Assembly (NCBI GenBank): GCA_963733105.1
Contig: CAVTCB010000019.1
Coordinates: 124,001 to 188,000 of the forward strand
Source of the DNA: JAFAYN01 sp963733105
Lineage (GTDB): Bacteria > Gemmatimonadota > Gemmatimonadetes > Longimicrobiales > Longimicrobiaceae
Direction: 5' to 3'
DNA length: 64,000 nt
Part shown: positions 48,523 through 60,700 of the stretch, piece by piece
How the letters are laid out: each line of letters starts with the position of its first letter
Numbering within the stretch: position 1 is the stretch's first letter
Made by a program: the position numbers and the translations under genes
Notes under the pieces: model-generated
Databases searched by the model: none
What the model was told of the DNA's origin: nothing
What the model saw: the letters and a program-made list of their open reading frames with translations, nothing else

Positions 48523-51500
48523 GCAGCGCCCCCTCCAACCCGATGTCGGTGGAGGAGAAGCGCCGCCTCGCGCGGGAGCTGCTCCGGAAGAAGGCGCGCC
48601 AGCCGGCGCGCTTCCCCGTCTCCTTCGCGCAGCTCCGGCTCTGGCTGGCCCACCGGATGGACCCGGCGAGCCCCGCCTACAACATCCCCCTGGCGCTGCG
48701 GGTGCGTGGCCCGCTCGACCCGGCCGTGCTGCGGCGCTCGCTGGCCGAGGTGGTGCGCCGCCACGCCGCGCTGCGCACCCGCTTCGAGGACGCCGAGCCG
48801 GAGCCGGTGCAGGTGGTGGCGCCCTCGCTCGCCGTCGGCCTCCCCGTCGTCGACCTTGCCGGGCTCGCGGAGGACGCGCGCGCCCTGGAGCTGCGCCGCC
48901 TGGCCGCCGCGGAGGCGGGCCGGCCGTTCGACCTGTCCACGGGCCCGCTCTTCCGCGCCGCCGCGCTGCGCCTGGAGGAGCGGGACTTCGCCGTGCTCTT
49001 CACGCTGCACCACGTGGTCAGCGACGGGTGGAGCATGGGCGTGCTGGTGCGCGAGGTGTCGGAGCTGTACGCCGCCTTCTCCGCCGGGCTCCCCTCGCCG
49101 CTCCCCGAGCTGCCGACGCAGTACGCCGACTTCGCGGCGTGGCAGCGGGACCGGCTGCGGGGGGAGGTTCTGGAGCGGCAGATCGAATGGTGGCGGGAGG
49201 CGCTCGCCGGGGCGCCCCCGCTGCTGGAGCTCCCCACCGACCGTCCGCGCCCCGCGGTGGCGGACGCGCGGGGCGCGTCGGTCCCGCTGGAGCTTCCGCC
49301 CGCGCTCACGGGCGCGCTTCGGGAGCTGGGCCGACGCGAGGAGGCCACCCCGTTCATGACCCTCCTGGCGGGATGGCAGGCGCTGCTGGCGCGCTGGTCC
49401 GGGCAGGACGACGTCGTGGTCGGCACTCCGGTGGCGGGGCGGAGCCGGGTGGAGCACGAGCCGCTGATCGGCTTCTTCGTGAACGTCCTGGCCCTGCGCG
49501 CCCGCCTGGCGGACGCGCCCACCGTACGCGGGGCGCTGCGCCGCACGCGGGCGGGGATGCTGGCCGCGCTCGACCACCAGGACCTCCCCTTCGAGCGCCT
49601 GGTGGAGGAGGTGGGCGTGGAGCGGAGCCCGGGCCACTCCCCGGTCTTCCAGGTGACGTTCGCGCTGGAATCGGCGGGGGCGGAGGGGCCGCTCCGCCTG
49701 GGCGGGGCGCGGGTGGAGCCGCTGGCCACCCGCACCGGGGTGATCGCCTTCGACCTGATCCTCACGCTGAGGGAGGGGGGGGACGGGATCTCCGGCGCTC
49801 TGGAGTACCGGACCGACCTGTGGGACGGGGCCACCATCGAGCGGATGGCGGGGCACTTCCGGGCGCTGCTGGAGGGGATGGTGGCCGCCCCGGATCGCCG
49901 CCTCTCCGACCTCCCCCTCTTCGGCGACGCCGAGCGGCTCTCGATCCTGACCGATTGGGGCGTCTCGGGGGCGGCACCGGTGGATGCCCGCTGCGTGCAC
50001 GAGCTGTTCGCGGAGCAGGCGGCGCGCACGCCGGAGGCGGTCGCCCTGGTCTTCCGCGGCGAGAAGACCACCTACGCGGAGCTGGACTGCCGCTCGGACG
50101 CCCTCGCGCACGTGCTGGCCGCCCGCGGCGTCGGTCCCGACGTGCGCGTGGGCGTCCTCGCCGAGCGCTCGCCCGGGATGGTGGCGGGTCTGCTGGGGAT
50201 TCTCAAGGCGGGCGGCGCTTACGTCCCGCTCGACCCTGGATACCCGGCGGAGCGCCTGGAGTACATGCTGGCGGACTCGGCGGTGCCGGTGCTCCTGGCG
50301 CAGGAGCGGCTGCTGGAGAGGGTGCCGGAGTTCGGGGGGAAGGTGGTGCTGCTGGACGGGGAGGAGTCCGGCGAGGCGGGACTTCCCGCGCCGGGCGTCC
50401 CCGTCACCCCCGACCACCTGGCCTACGTCATCTACACCTCGGGCTCGACCGGCCAGCCCAAGGGCACCGAGGTCCCCCACCGCGCCATCCCGGGGTTCTT
50501 CTGGGACGTGGAGTACGCGCGCTTCGACGAGGGCACGGTCCTGCTCCAGCACTCCTCCACTTCGTGGGACGCGCTGACGCTGGAGCTGTGGCCGGCGCTG
50601 CTCCGGGGCGGCACCTGCGTCCTCCTCCCGGCGCAGGTCTCCGAGCCGGCGCTGCTGGGCGAGCAGATCCGCGAGCACGGGGTGACGGCGACGTGGATCT
50701 CGTCCGCCTACTTCAACTCCATCATCGACACCACGCCGGAAGTGCTCTCGGGGCTCCGCCTGGCGATGATCGGCGGGGAGGCGGTGAGCGTCCCGCACGT
50801 CCGTCGCGCGCTGGAGGCGTACCCGGAGCTGCGGATCGTCAACGGGTACGGGCCGAGCGAGTGCACCGTCTTCACGTCCTGCTACCCGATTCCGGCGGAT
50901 TTCGACGCGGCGACGATCCCCATCGGCAGGCCGGTGGGCGACCGGCGGGTGTACCTGCTGGACCGGTACTCCGGCGCGGTGCCGCGGGGCGTCGCGGGGG
51001 AGCTGTGCGTGGGCGGGCCGTCGGTGGCGCGGGGCTACCTGGGGCGGCCGGAGCTTACGGCGGAGAGGTTCGTCCCGGACCCGTTCTCCGGCGAGCCCGG
51101 GGCGCGGATGTACCGCTCGGGGGACCGGGTGAAGTGGCGCGCGGACAAGCTCCTGGAGTTCGTCGGGCGCGACCGACTTCCAGGTCAAGGTGCGCGGCTT
51201 CCGGGTGGAGCCGGGCGAGGTGGAGGCCGTCCTCGCGTCGCACCCGCGGGTGCGCGAGGCGGCGGTCGTGGTGCGCGCCGACACGGCGGGCGCGAAGGCG
51301 CTGGTGGGGTACGCCGTCGCGCCGGAGGACACGGGGGCGGAGCTGCGGGGGTGGCTGCGCGAGCGGATGCCGGAGTACATGGTCCCCTCCGCGGTCGTGG
51401 TGCTGGAGGCGATGCCGCTCACCCCGCACGGCAAGGTCGACCGGCGCGCCCTCCCCGCGCCCGGGGCCGCGGGCGACGACGAGTCGTACGTCGCGCCCCG

Positions 51501-51715
51501 CACCCCCGCGGAGGAGATCCTGGCGGGGATCTGGGCCGCGGTGCTGGGCGTCGAGAGGGTGGGTGTGGAGGACGACTTCTTCACCCTGGGCGGGCATTCC
51601 CTCCTGGCGACGCGGGTGGTCTCGCGCGTCCGGGAGGCGTTCGGGGTGGAGCTGCCGCTGCGGGCGCTCTTCGAGGCGCCCACCGTGGCCGCGCTCGCGG
51701 ATCGGGTCGGGGCCG
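48519..51715 (+). other. NRPS2 module 7: docking helix-C-A-T, Val-like
   Basis: C7 (48618-49960) opens SFAQLRLWLAHRMDPASP and has HHVVSDG (49008-49028), LCL type, consistent with an L-Thr donor from module 6. A7 (49993-51460) is very close to A1 (shared VPHRAIPGFFWDVEYARFDE) with code DALWMGGVFK, Val-like. One extra base at 51171 interrupts GRTDFQVKVRG. T7 (51505-51715) has LGGHSLL (Ser 51598-51600). Confidence 0.85.
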
Positions 51716-54700
51716 GGGCGGCGACGCAGGCTCCGCCGCTGGTGCCGGTGCCGCGCGACGGCTCGCCGCTCCCGCTGTCGTTCGCACAGCAGCGGCTCTG
51801 GTTCATCGACCGGCTCCAGCCGGGGTCCTCTGCCTACAACATGCCCTTCCCGCTGCGCGTGCGGGGCGGGCTGGACGTGCGGGCGCTGGAGCGGGCGCTC
51901 ACGGAGATCGTGCGCCGGCACGAGTCGCTGCGCACGGGCATCGTGGTGCAGGACGGGGAGCCGGTCCAGCGGGTCGATCCCGCCCGGCCGGTGCGCCTCC
52001 CGCTCGTGGACCTGGGCGGGGTCGACTCGTCGCGGGAGCTGGGACGACTGGTGGCGGAGGAGGCCGCGCGCCCCTTCGACCTCGCGGCGGGCCGGCCGCT
52101 GCGCGCGACCGTCGTGCGCCTGGGGGAGGAGGACGACGCGGTCCTGTTCACCATGCACCACGTGGCCTCGGACGGGTGGAGCATCGGCGTCTTCGTGCGC
52201 GAGGTCTCGGCGCTCTACGGAGGGGCCCGTCTCCCGGAGCTGCCGGTGCAGTACGCGGACTACGCCGTCTGGCAGCGCGCCTGGCTCACCGGCGACGTGC
52301 TGGAGGCGGAGCTGGGCTGGTGGCGGGAGCGCCTGGCCGGGGCCCCGGCGCTGCTGGAGCTGCCCACGGACCGGCCCCGTCCCGCGGCCCCCGTCGACGC
52401 GGGCGGGGTGCTCGACTTCCGGGTCTCGGGGGAGACCACAGCGGCGCTGCGGGCGCTCTCGCGGCGCGAGGGGGCGACGCCGTTCATGATGCTTCTCGCG
52501 GCGTGGCAGCTCCTGCTGGCGCGCTGGAGCGGGCAGGAGGACGTGGTGGTGGGGACCCCCATCGCAGGGCGGAACCGGCTGGAGACGGAGGGGCTGATCG
52601 GCTTCTTCGTCAACACCCTGGCCCTGCGCGCGGAGGTGCCGGGCGAGGCGAGCTTCCGCGACCTGTTGCACCGGGTGCGGGAGACCACGCTGGGGGCCTA
52701 CCAGCACCAGGACCTCCCCTTCGAGAAGCTGGTGGAGGAGCTGGGCGTCGAGCGCAACCTGGCGCACACGCCGCTCTTCCAGGTGATGTTCTCCCTGCAG
52801 AACAACGTGCAGGAGGAGCTGAAGCTGGGCCGCACGGAGCTGGAGAGCCTCGCGGGCGAGGGAGCGTCGGTGAAGTTCGACCTGTCGCTGAGCCTGGCGG
52901 AAGCGGGGGCGGAGCTCCACGGCGGGCTGAAGTACCGGCGTGAGCTGTGGGACGGCGGCACCATGGCGCGTCTGCTGGAGCACTACGTGCGCGTGCTGGA
53001 GGAGGTGGCCGCGCGTCCGGAGCGTCGCCTGTCGGAGGTCCCGCTGCTGGGGGAGGCGGAGCGGGCGCGGGTGCTGGAGGCGTGGAACGCCACCGCGGCG
53101 GACCACCCCCGGGCCTGCATCCACCACCTGTTCATGGAGCAGGCGGCGCGGACGCCGGATGCGCCCGCGGTGCTCTGGCGGGGCGAGGCGCTGAGCTACG
53201 CGGAGCTGGACCGGCGCTCCAGCCGTCTCGCGCACGCGCTGCGCCGCCGGGGCGTGGGGCCGGAGGCGCGGGTGGCCCTCTGCCTGGAGCGGGGGCCGGA
53301 GCAGGTGGTCGCCATCCTGGCGGTGCTCAAGGCCGGGGGCGCCTACGTCCCGCTCGACCCCGAGCACCCGCGGGACCGGCTCGCGTACGTGATCGGGGAC
53401 GCCTCCGCGCGCGTCGTCCTCACGCAGGCAAGCCTGCTCGACCGGCTCCCCGCCTCCGGGGCGGAGGCGCTCTGCGTGGAGGCGGAGGAGGGCGGGAGCG
53501 GCGACGCGCCGGAGAGCGGCGCCGTCCCGGAGAACCTGGCGTACGTGATCTACACCTCCGGCTCCACCGGGCGGCCCAAGGGGGTGCTGGTGGAGCACGC
53601 CTCGGTGGTCAACCTGGCCCGTGCGCTGGACGCGGCCGTCTACACGGGCGCCCCGGGCGCGCCGCGGGTGAGCCTGAACGGGCCGATCACCTTCGACACC
53701 TCGGTCAAGCAGTGGACCCGGCTCCTCTCCGGGGCCGCGCTCTGCCCGGTCCCGGAGGAGGTGCGCGCCGACGGTGAGGCGCTGCGGAGCTTCCTGCGCG
53801 AGGAGGCGGTCGAGGTGTTCGACTGCACCCCCGCGCAGCTCCGCATGCTGGGGCCGGACGGCCTGGGGCCCACGGACGTGCTGGTGGGTGGCGAGGCCAT
53901 CGACGAGGCGCTCTGGCGCCGGCTCGTCGACGCGCGGGGGAGCCGCTTCCACAACCTGTACGGACCAACCGAGTGCACGGTGGACGCGGCGGTGAGCATC
54001 GTGGCGGGGCCGGTGCCGGTGATCGGGCGCCCCGTCGCCAACGTGAGGGCGTACGTGCTGGACCGCGCGATGGAGCCCGCGCCGGTGGGGGTGTACGGCG
54101 AGCTGTACGTGGGTGGCGCGGGGGTGGCGCGGGGCTACCTGGGACGCCCGGAGCTGACGGCGGCGGCGTTCGTCCCCGACCCGTTCGGCGGCGCGGGGGT
54201 GCGGCTGTACCGCACGGGGGACCGGGTGCGCTGGCGCGCGGACGGGGTGCTGGAGTACCAGGGGCGGATCGACTTCCAGGTGAAGGTGCGCGGCTTCCGG
54301 ATCGAGCTGGGCGAGGTGGAGGCGGTGCTGGCCGGGCACCCCTCGGTGCGGGAGGCGGCGGTGGTCGCGCGGGAGGGCGGCTGGTGGGCTACGTGGTGGG
54401 CACAGCCGCGGCGGGCGAGCTTCGGGAGCACCTGCGGACGAGCCTCCCGGAGTACATGGTGCCCTCCGCGTTCGTGGTGCTGGAGCGTCTGCCGCTGACG
54501 CGGAACGGAAAGGTGGACCGGCGCGCCCTCCCCGCGCCGGAGGCGTCGTCCGGGGCGTTCGTGGCGCCCCGCACCCCCGCGGAGGAGGTGCTGGCGGGGA
54601 TCTGGGCCGCGGTGCTGGGCGTCGAGAGGGTGGGTGTGGAGGACGACTTCTTCACCCTGGGCGGGCATTCCCTCCTGGCGACGCGGGTGGTCTCGCGCGT

Positions 54701-57700
54701 GCGGGAGGCGTTCGGGGTGGAGCTGCCGCTGCGGGCGCTCTTCGAGGCGCCCACCGTGGCCGCGCTCGCGGAGCGGGTCGGGGCCGGGGCGGCGACGCAG
54801 GCTCCGCCGCTGGTCCCGGTGCCGCGCGACCGTCGCAGCTCCCGCTGTCGTTCGCGCAGCAGCGGCTCTGGTTCATCGACCGGCTCCAGCCGGGGAGCCC
54901 CGCCTACAACATGCCCTTCCCGCTGCGCGTGCGGGGCGGGCTGGACGTGCGGGCGCTGGAGCGGGCGCTCACGGAGATCGTGCGCCGCCACGAGTCGCTG
55001 CGCACGGGCATCGTGGTGCAGGACGGGGAGCCGGTCCAGCGGGTCGATCCCGCCCGGCCGATGCGGCTCCCGACCGTGGACCTGGGCGGGGTCGACTCGT
55101 CGCGCGAGCTGGAGCGACTGGCGGCGGAGGAGGCGGCGCGTCCCTTCGACCTCGCGGCGGGCCGGCCGCTGCGCGGCGACGGTCGTGCGCCTGGGGGAGG
55201 AGGACGACGCGGTCCTGTTCACCATGCACCACGTGGCCTCGGACGGGTGGAGCATCGGCGTCTTCGTGCGCGAGGTCAGCGCGCTCTACGGAGGCGGCCG
55301 TCTCCCGGAGCTGCCGGTGCAGTACGCGGACTACGCCGTCTGGCAGCGCGCCTGGCTCTCGGGCGACGTGCTGGAGGCGCAGCTCGCCTGGTGGCGCGGG
55401 CGGCTGGCCGGGGCGCCCCCCTTGCTGGAGCTGCCCACGGACCGCCCGCGCCCGACGGTCCAGGGGGACCGGGCGGCGAGCCTCGACTTCCGGCTCCCGG
55501 CGGAGACGTCGCGCGCGCTGCGGGCGCTCTCCCGGCGCGAGGGGGCGACGGCGTTCATGGCGCTGCTGGCCGCCTGGCAGCTCCTGCTGGCGCGCTACGC
55601 GGGGGTGGAGGACGTGTCGGTGGGGACGCCGGTGGCGGGGCGGACGCGGACCGAGCTGGAGGGGCTGATCGGGTTCTTCGTCAACACGCTGGTGCTGCGC
55701 ACCGACCTCTCGGGGGAGCCGACGTTCCGCGGACTGCTGGCGCGGGTGCGGGAGGCGACGCTGGGGGCGTTCGGGCACCAGGAGGTGCCGTTCGAGAAGC
55801 TGGTGGAGGAGCTGGCGCCGGAGCGCGAGCCTCTCGCACACGCCGCTCTTCCAGGTGGTGTTCACGCTGCGGAGCGAGGGCCCGGGGGAGCCGCGGCTGG
55901 GGGAGCTGCGCGTGGAGCCGTTCGGCGGGGGAGGGACGACGGCGAAGTTCGACCTGACGCTCGGGATGGAGGAGGGCGAGGAGGGGCTCGGGGGCGCGCT
56001 GGAGTACCGGACCGACCTGTGGGACGGCGCCACCATCGAGCGGATGGCGGGGCACTTCCGGGTGCTGCTGGAGGAGATGGCGGCCGGCCCGGACCGCCGC
56101 CTCTCCGACCTCCCCCTCTTCGGCGACGCCGAGCGGCTCTCGATCCTGACCGATTGGGGCGTCTCGGGGGCGGCGCCGGTGGATGGCCGCTGCGTGCACG
56201 AGCTGTTCGCGGAGCAGGCGGCGCGCACGCCGGGGGCGGTCGCGCTGGTGTTCGAGGGCAGCGGCGCTGACGTACGGGGAGCTGGACCGGCGCGCGAACG
56301 GCCTCGCGCACCGCCTCGCCGCGCGCGGCGTCGGGCCGGACGTGAAGGTGGGGCTCTTCGTGGAGCGCTCGCTGGAGATGGTGGTGGGGCTCCTCGCGGT
56401 GCTCAAGGCGGGCGGCGCCTACCTGGTGGTGGACCCGGAGTATCCCGCCGAGCGCATCGCCTTCATGCTGGCCGACGCACGGGTGCCGGTGCTGCTCACC
56501 CAGGAGCCGCTCCTGGGGCGCCTGCCGGAGACGGGTGCGGAGGTGGTGCCGCTGGACGGGGTGCTGGAGGCCCCCCTCGCGGACGGGCGGCCGCCGTCCG
56601 CCGCCGTCACCCCGGAGCACCTGGCGTACGTGATCTACACGTCGGGGTCGACGGGGACGCCCAAGGGGACGGAGGTGCCGCACCGCGCGATCCCGGGGTT
56701 CTTCCGGGGGAGCGACTACGTCCGTTTCGACCCGGACCAGGTAGTCCTCCAACACTCGTCCACGTCGTGGGACGCGCTGACGCTGGAGCTGTGGCCGGCG
56801 CTGCTGACGGGGGGGCGCTGCGTCCTCCTCGCGGGGAAGAGCACGGAGCTGGGGGTGATGGAGGAGACCGTCCGCCGGGAGGGGGTCACCACCCTCTGGC
56901 TCTCGTCGGCGCTCTTCAACACGGTGGTGGACACGAGGCCGGGGGTGCTGGAGGGGGTCGCGCAGGTGATGATCGGGGGTGAGGCGGTGTCGGTCCCGCA
57001 CGTGCACCGGGCGCTGGAGGCGCATCCGGGGATGCGGCTGGTCAACGGCTACGGGCCCTCCGAGTGCACCGTCTTCTCCACCTGCCAGGTGATCGAGGAG
57101 ACCGGGGGCGCGGCCGTCCCCATCGGGCGGCCGGTGGGCGACCGGCGGGTCTACGTGCTGGACGCGAGCCTCAACCCCGTCCCGGCGGGTGTCCCCGGCG
57201 AGGTGTTCGTGGGCGGGCCGGCGGTGGCGCGGGGATACCTGGGGCGGCCGGGGCTGACGGCGGAGCGCTTCGTCCCGGACCCGTTCGGGGTCGCGGGATC
57301 GCGGATGTACCGGGTCATGGACCGGGTTCGCTGGCGCGCCGACGGAGTGCTGGAGTACTTCGGACGGACGGACCTCCAGGTCAAGGTGCGCGGCTTCCGC
57401 ATCGAGCCGGGCGAGGTGGAGGCCGCGCTCCTGCGGCACACGGCGGTGCGCGAGGCCGCGGTGGTCGCGCGGGAGGGAAGCCTGGTGGGGTACGTGGTCG
57501 GCACGGCCACGGCGGGCGAGCTGCGGGAGTGGCTGGGACGGCGCCTCCCGGAGCACATGGTGCCGTCCGCGTTGGTGGTGCTCGATGCCTTCCCGCTCTC
57601 GCCCAACGGCAAGATCGACCGCGGGGCGCTCCCGGCTCCGGCGGCGTCGTCCGCCGGGGCGTACGTCGCGCCGCGGACCCCGGCGGAGGAGATCCTGGCG

Positions 57701-60700
57701 GGGATCTGGGCCGCGGTGCTGGGCGTGGAGCGGGTGGGGGCGGAGGACGACTTCTTCGCGCTGGGCGGGCATTCCCTGCTGGCGACGCGGGTGGTCTCGC
57801 GCGTCCGGGAGGCGTTCGGGGTGGAGCTGCCGCTGCGGGCGCTCTTCGAGGCGCCCACCGTGGCCGCGCTCGCGGAGCGGGTCGGGGCCGGGGCGGCGAC
57901 GCAGGCTCCGCCGCTGGTCCCGGTACCGCGCGACGGCTCGCCGCTCCCGCTGTCGTTCGCGCAGCAGCGGCTCTGGCTCATCGACCGGCTCCAGCCGGGG
58001 TCCTCCGCCTACAACATGCCCTTCCCGTTGCGCCTGCGGGGCGGGCTGGACGTGCGGGCGCTGGAGCGGGCGCTCACGGAGATCGTGCGTCGGCACGAGT
58101 CGCTGCGCACGGGCATCGTGGTGCAGGACGGGGAGCCGGTCCAGCGGGTCGATCCCGCCCGGCCGGTGCGGCTCCCGACCGTGGACCTGGGCGGGGTCGA
58201 CTCGTCGCGGGAGCTGGGACGACTGGTGGCGGAGGAGGCGGCGCGCCCCTTCGACCTCGCTGCGGGCCGGCCGCTGCGCGCGACGGTCGTGCGCCTGGGG
58301 GAGGAGGATGACGCGCTCCTGTTCACCATGCACCACGTGGCCTCGGACGGGTGGAGCATCGGCGTCTTCGTGCGCGAGGTCTCGGCGCTCTACGGAGGGG
58401 CCCGTCTCCCGGAGCTGCCGGTGCAGTACGCGGACTACGCCGTCTGGCAGCGCGCCTGGCTCACCGGCGACGTGCTGGAGGCGGAGCTGGGCTGGTGGCG
58501 GGAGCGCCTGGCCGGGGCCCCGGCGCTGCTGGAGCTGCCCACGGACCGGCCCCGTCCCGCGGCCCCCGTCGACGCGGGCGGGGTGCTCGACTTCCGGGTC
58601 TCGGGGGAGACCGCCGCGGCGCTGCGGGCGCTCTCGCGGCGCGAGGGGGCGACGCCGTTCATGGTGCTTCTCGCGGCGTGGCAGCTCCTGCTGGCGCGCT
58701 GGAGCGGGCAGGAGGACGTGGTGGTGGGGACCCCCATCGCCGGGCGGAACCGGCTGGAGACGGAGGGGCTGATCGGCTTCTTCGTCAACACCCTGGCCCT
58801 GCGCGCGGAGGTGCCGGGCGAGGCGAGCTTCCGCGACCTGCTGCACCGGGTGCGGGAGACCACGCTGGGGGCGTACCAGCACCAGGACCTCCCCTTCGAG
58901 AAGCTGGTGGAGGAGCTGGGCGTGCAGCGCAACCTGGCGCACACGCCGCTCTTCCAGGTGATGTTCTCCCTGCAGAACAACGTGCAGGAGGAGCTGAAGC
59001 TGGGCCGGACGGAGCTGGAGAGCCTCGCGGGCGAGGGAGCGTCGGTGAAGTTCGACCTGTCGCTGAGCCTGGCGGAAGCGGGGGCGGAGCTCCACGGCGG
59101 GCTGAAGTACCGGCGTGAGCTGTGGGACGGCGGCACCGTGGCGCGTCTGCTGGAGCACTACGTGCGCGTGCTGGAGGAGGTGGCCGCGCGTCCGGAGCGC
59201 CGCCTCTCGGAGGTCCCGCTGCTGGGGGACGCGGAGCGGGCGCGGGTGCTGGAGGCGTGGAACGCCACCGCGGCGGACCACCCCCGGGCCTGCATCCACC
59301 ACCTGTTCATGGAGCAGGCGGCGCGGACGCCGGATGCGCCCGCGGTGCTCTGGCGGGGCGAGGCGCTGAGCTACGCGGAGCTGGACCGGCGCTCCAGCCG
59401 TCTCGCGCACGCGCTGCGCCGCCGGGGCGTGGGGCCGGAGGCGCGGGTGGCCCTCTGCCTGGAGCGGGGGCCGGAGCAGGTGGTCGCCATCCTGGCGGTG
59501 CTCAAGGCCGGGGGCGCCTACGTCCCGCTCGACCCCGAGCACCCGCGGGACCGGCTCGCGTACGTGATCGGGGACGCCTCCGCACGCGTCGTCCTCACGC
59601 AGGCGAGCCTGCTCGACCGGCTCCCCGCCTCCGGGGCGGAGGTGCTCTGCGTGGAGGCGGAGGAGGGCGGGAGCGACGCCGCGCCGGAGAGCGGCGCCGT
59701 CCCGGAGAACCTGGCGTACGTGATCTACACCTCCGGCTCCACCGGGCGGCCCAAGGGGGTGCTGGTGGAGCACGCCTCGGTGGTCAACCTGGCCCGTGCG
59801 CTGGACGCGGCCGTCTACACGGGCGCCCCGGGCGCGCCGCGGGTGAGCCTGAACGGGCCGATCACCTTCGACACCTCGGTCAAGCAGTGGACCCGGCTCC
59901 TCTCGGGGGCCGCGCTCTGCCCGGTCCCGGAGGAGGTGCGCGCCGACGGTGAGGCGCTGCGGAGCTTCCTGCGCGAGGAGGCGGTCGAGGTGTTCGACTG
60001 CACCCCCGCGCAGCTCCGCATGCTGGGGCCGGACGGCCTGGGGCCCACGGACGTGCTGGTGGGTGGCGAGGCCATCGACGAGGCGCTCTGGCGCCGGCTC
60101 GTCGACGCGCGGGGGAGCCGCTTCCACAACCTGTACGGCCCGACCGAGTGCACGGTGGACGCGGCGGTGAGCGTCGTGGCGGGGCCGGTGCCGGTGATCG
60201 GGCGCCCCGTCGCCAACGTGAGGGCGTACGTGCTGGACCGCGCGATGGAGCCCGCGCCGGTGGGGGTGTACGGCGAGCTGTACGTGGGTGGCGCGGGGGT
60301 GGCGCGGGGCTACCTGGGACGCCCGGAGCTGACGGCGGCGGCGTTCGTCCCCGACCCGTTCGGCGGCGCGGGGGGGCGGCTGTACCGCACGGGGGACCGG
60401 GTGCGCTGGCGCGCGGACGGGGTGCTGGAGTACCAGGGGCGGATCGACTTCCAGGTGAAGGTGCGCGGCTTCCGGATCGAGCTGGGGGAGGTGGAGGCGG
60501 TGCTGGCCGGGCACCCCTCGGTGCGGGAGGCGGCGGTGGTCGCGCGGGAGGGGGGGCTGGTGGGCTACGTGGTGGGCACGGCCACGGCGGGCGAGCTGCG
60601 GGAGCACCTGCGGGCGAGCCTCCCGGAGTACATGGTGCCCTCCGCGTTCGTGGTGCTGGACCGTCTGCCGCTGACGCGGAACGGAAAGGTGGACCGGCGC

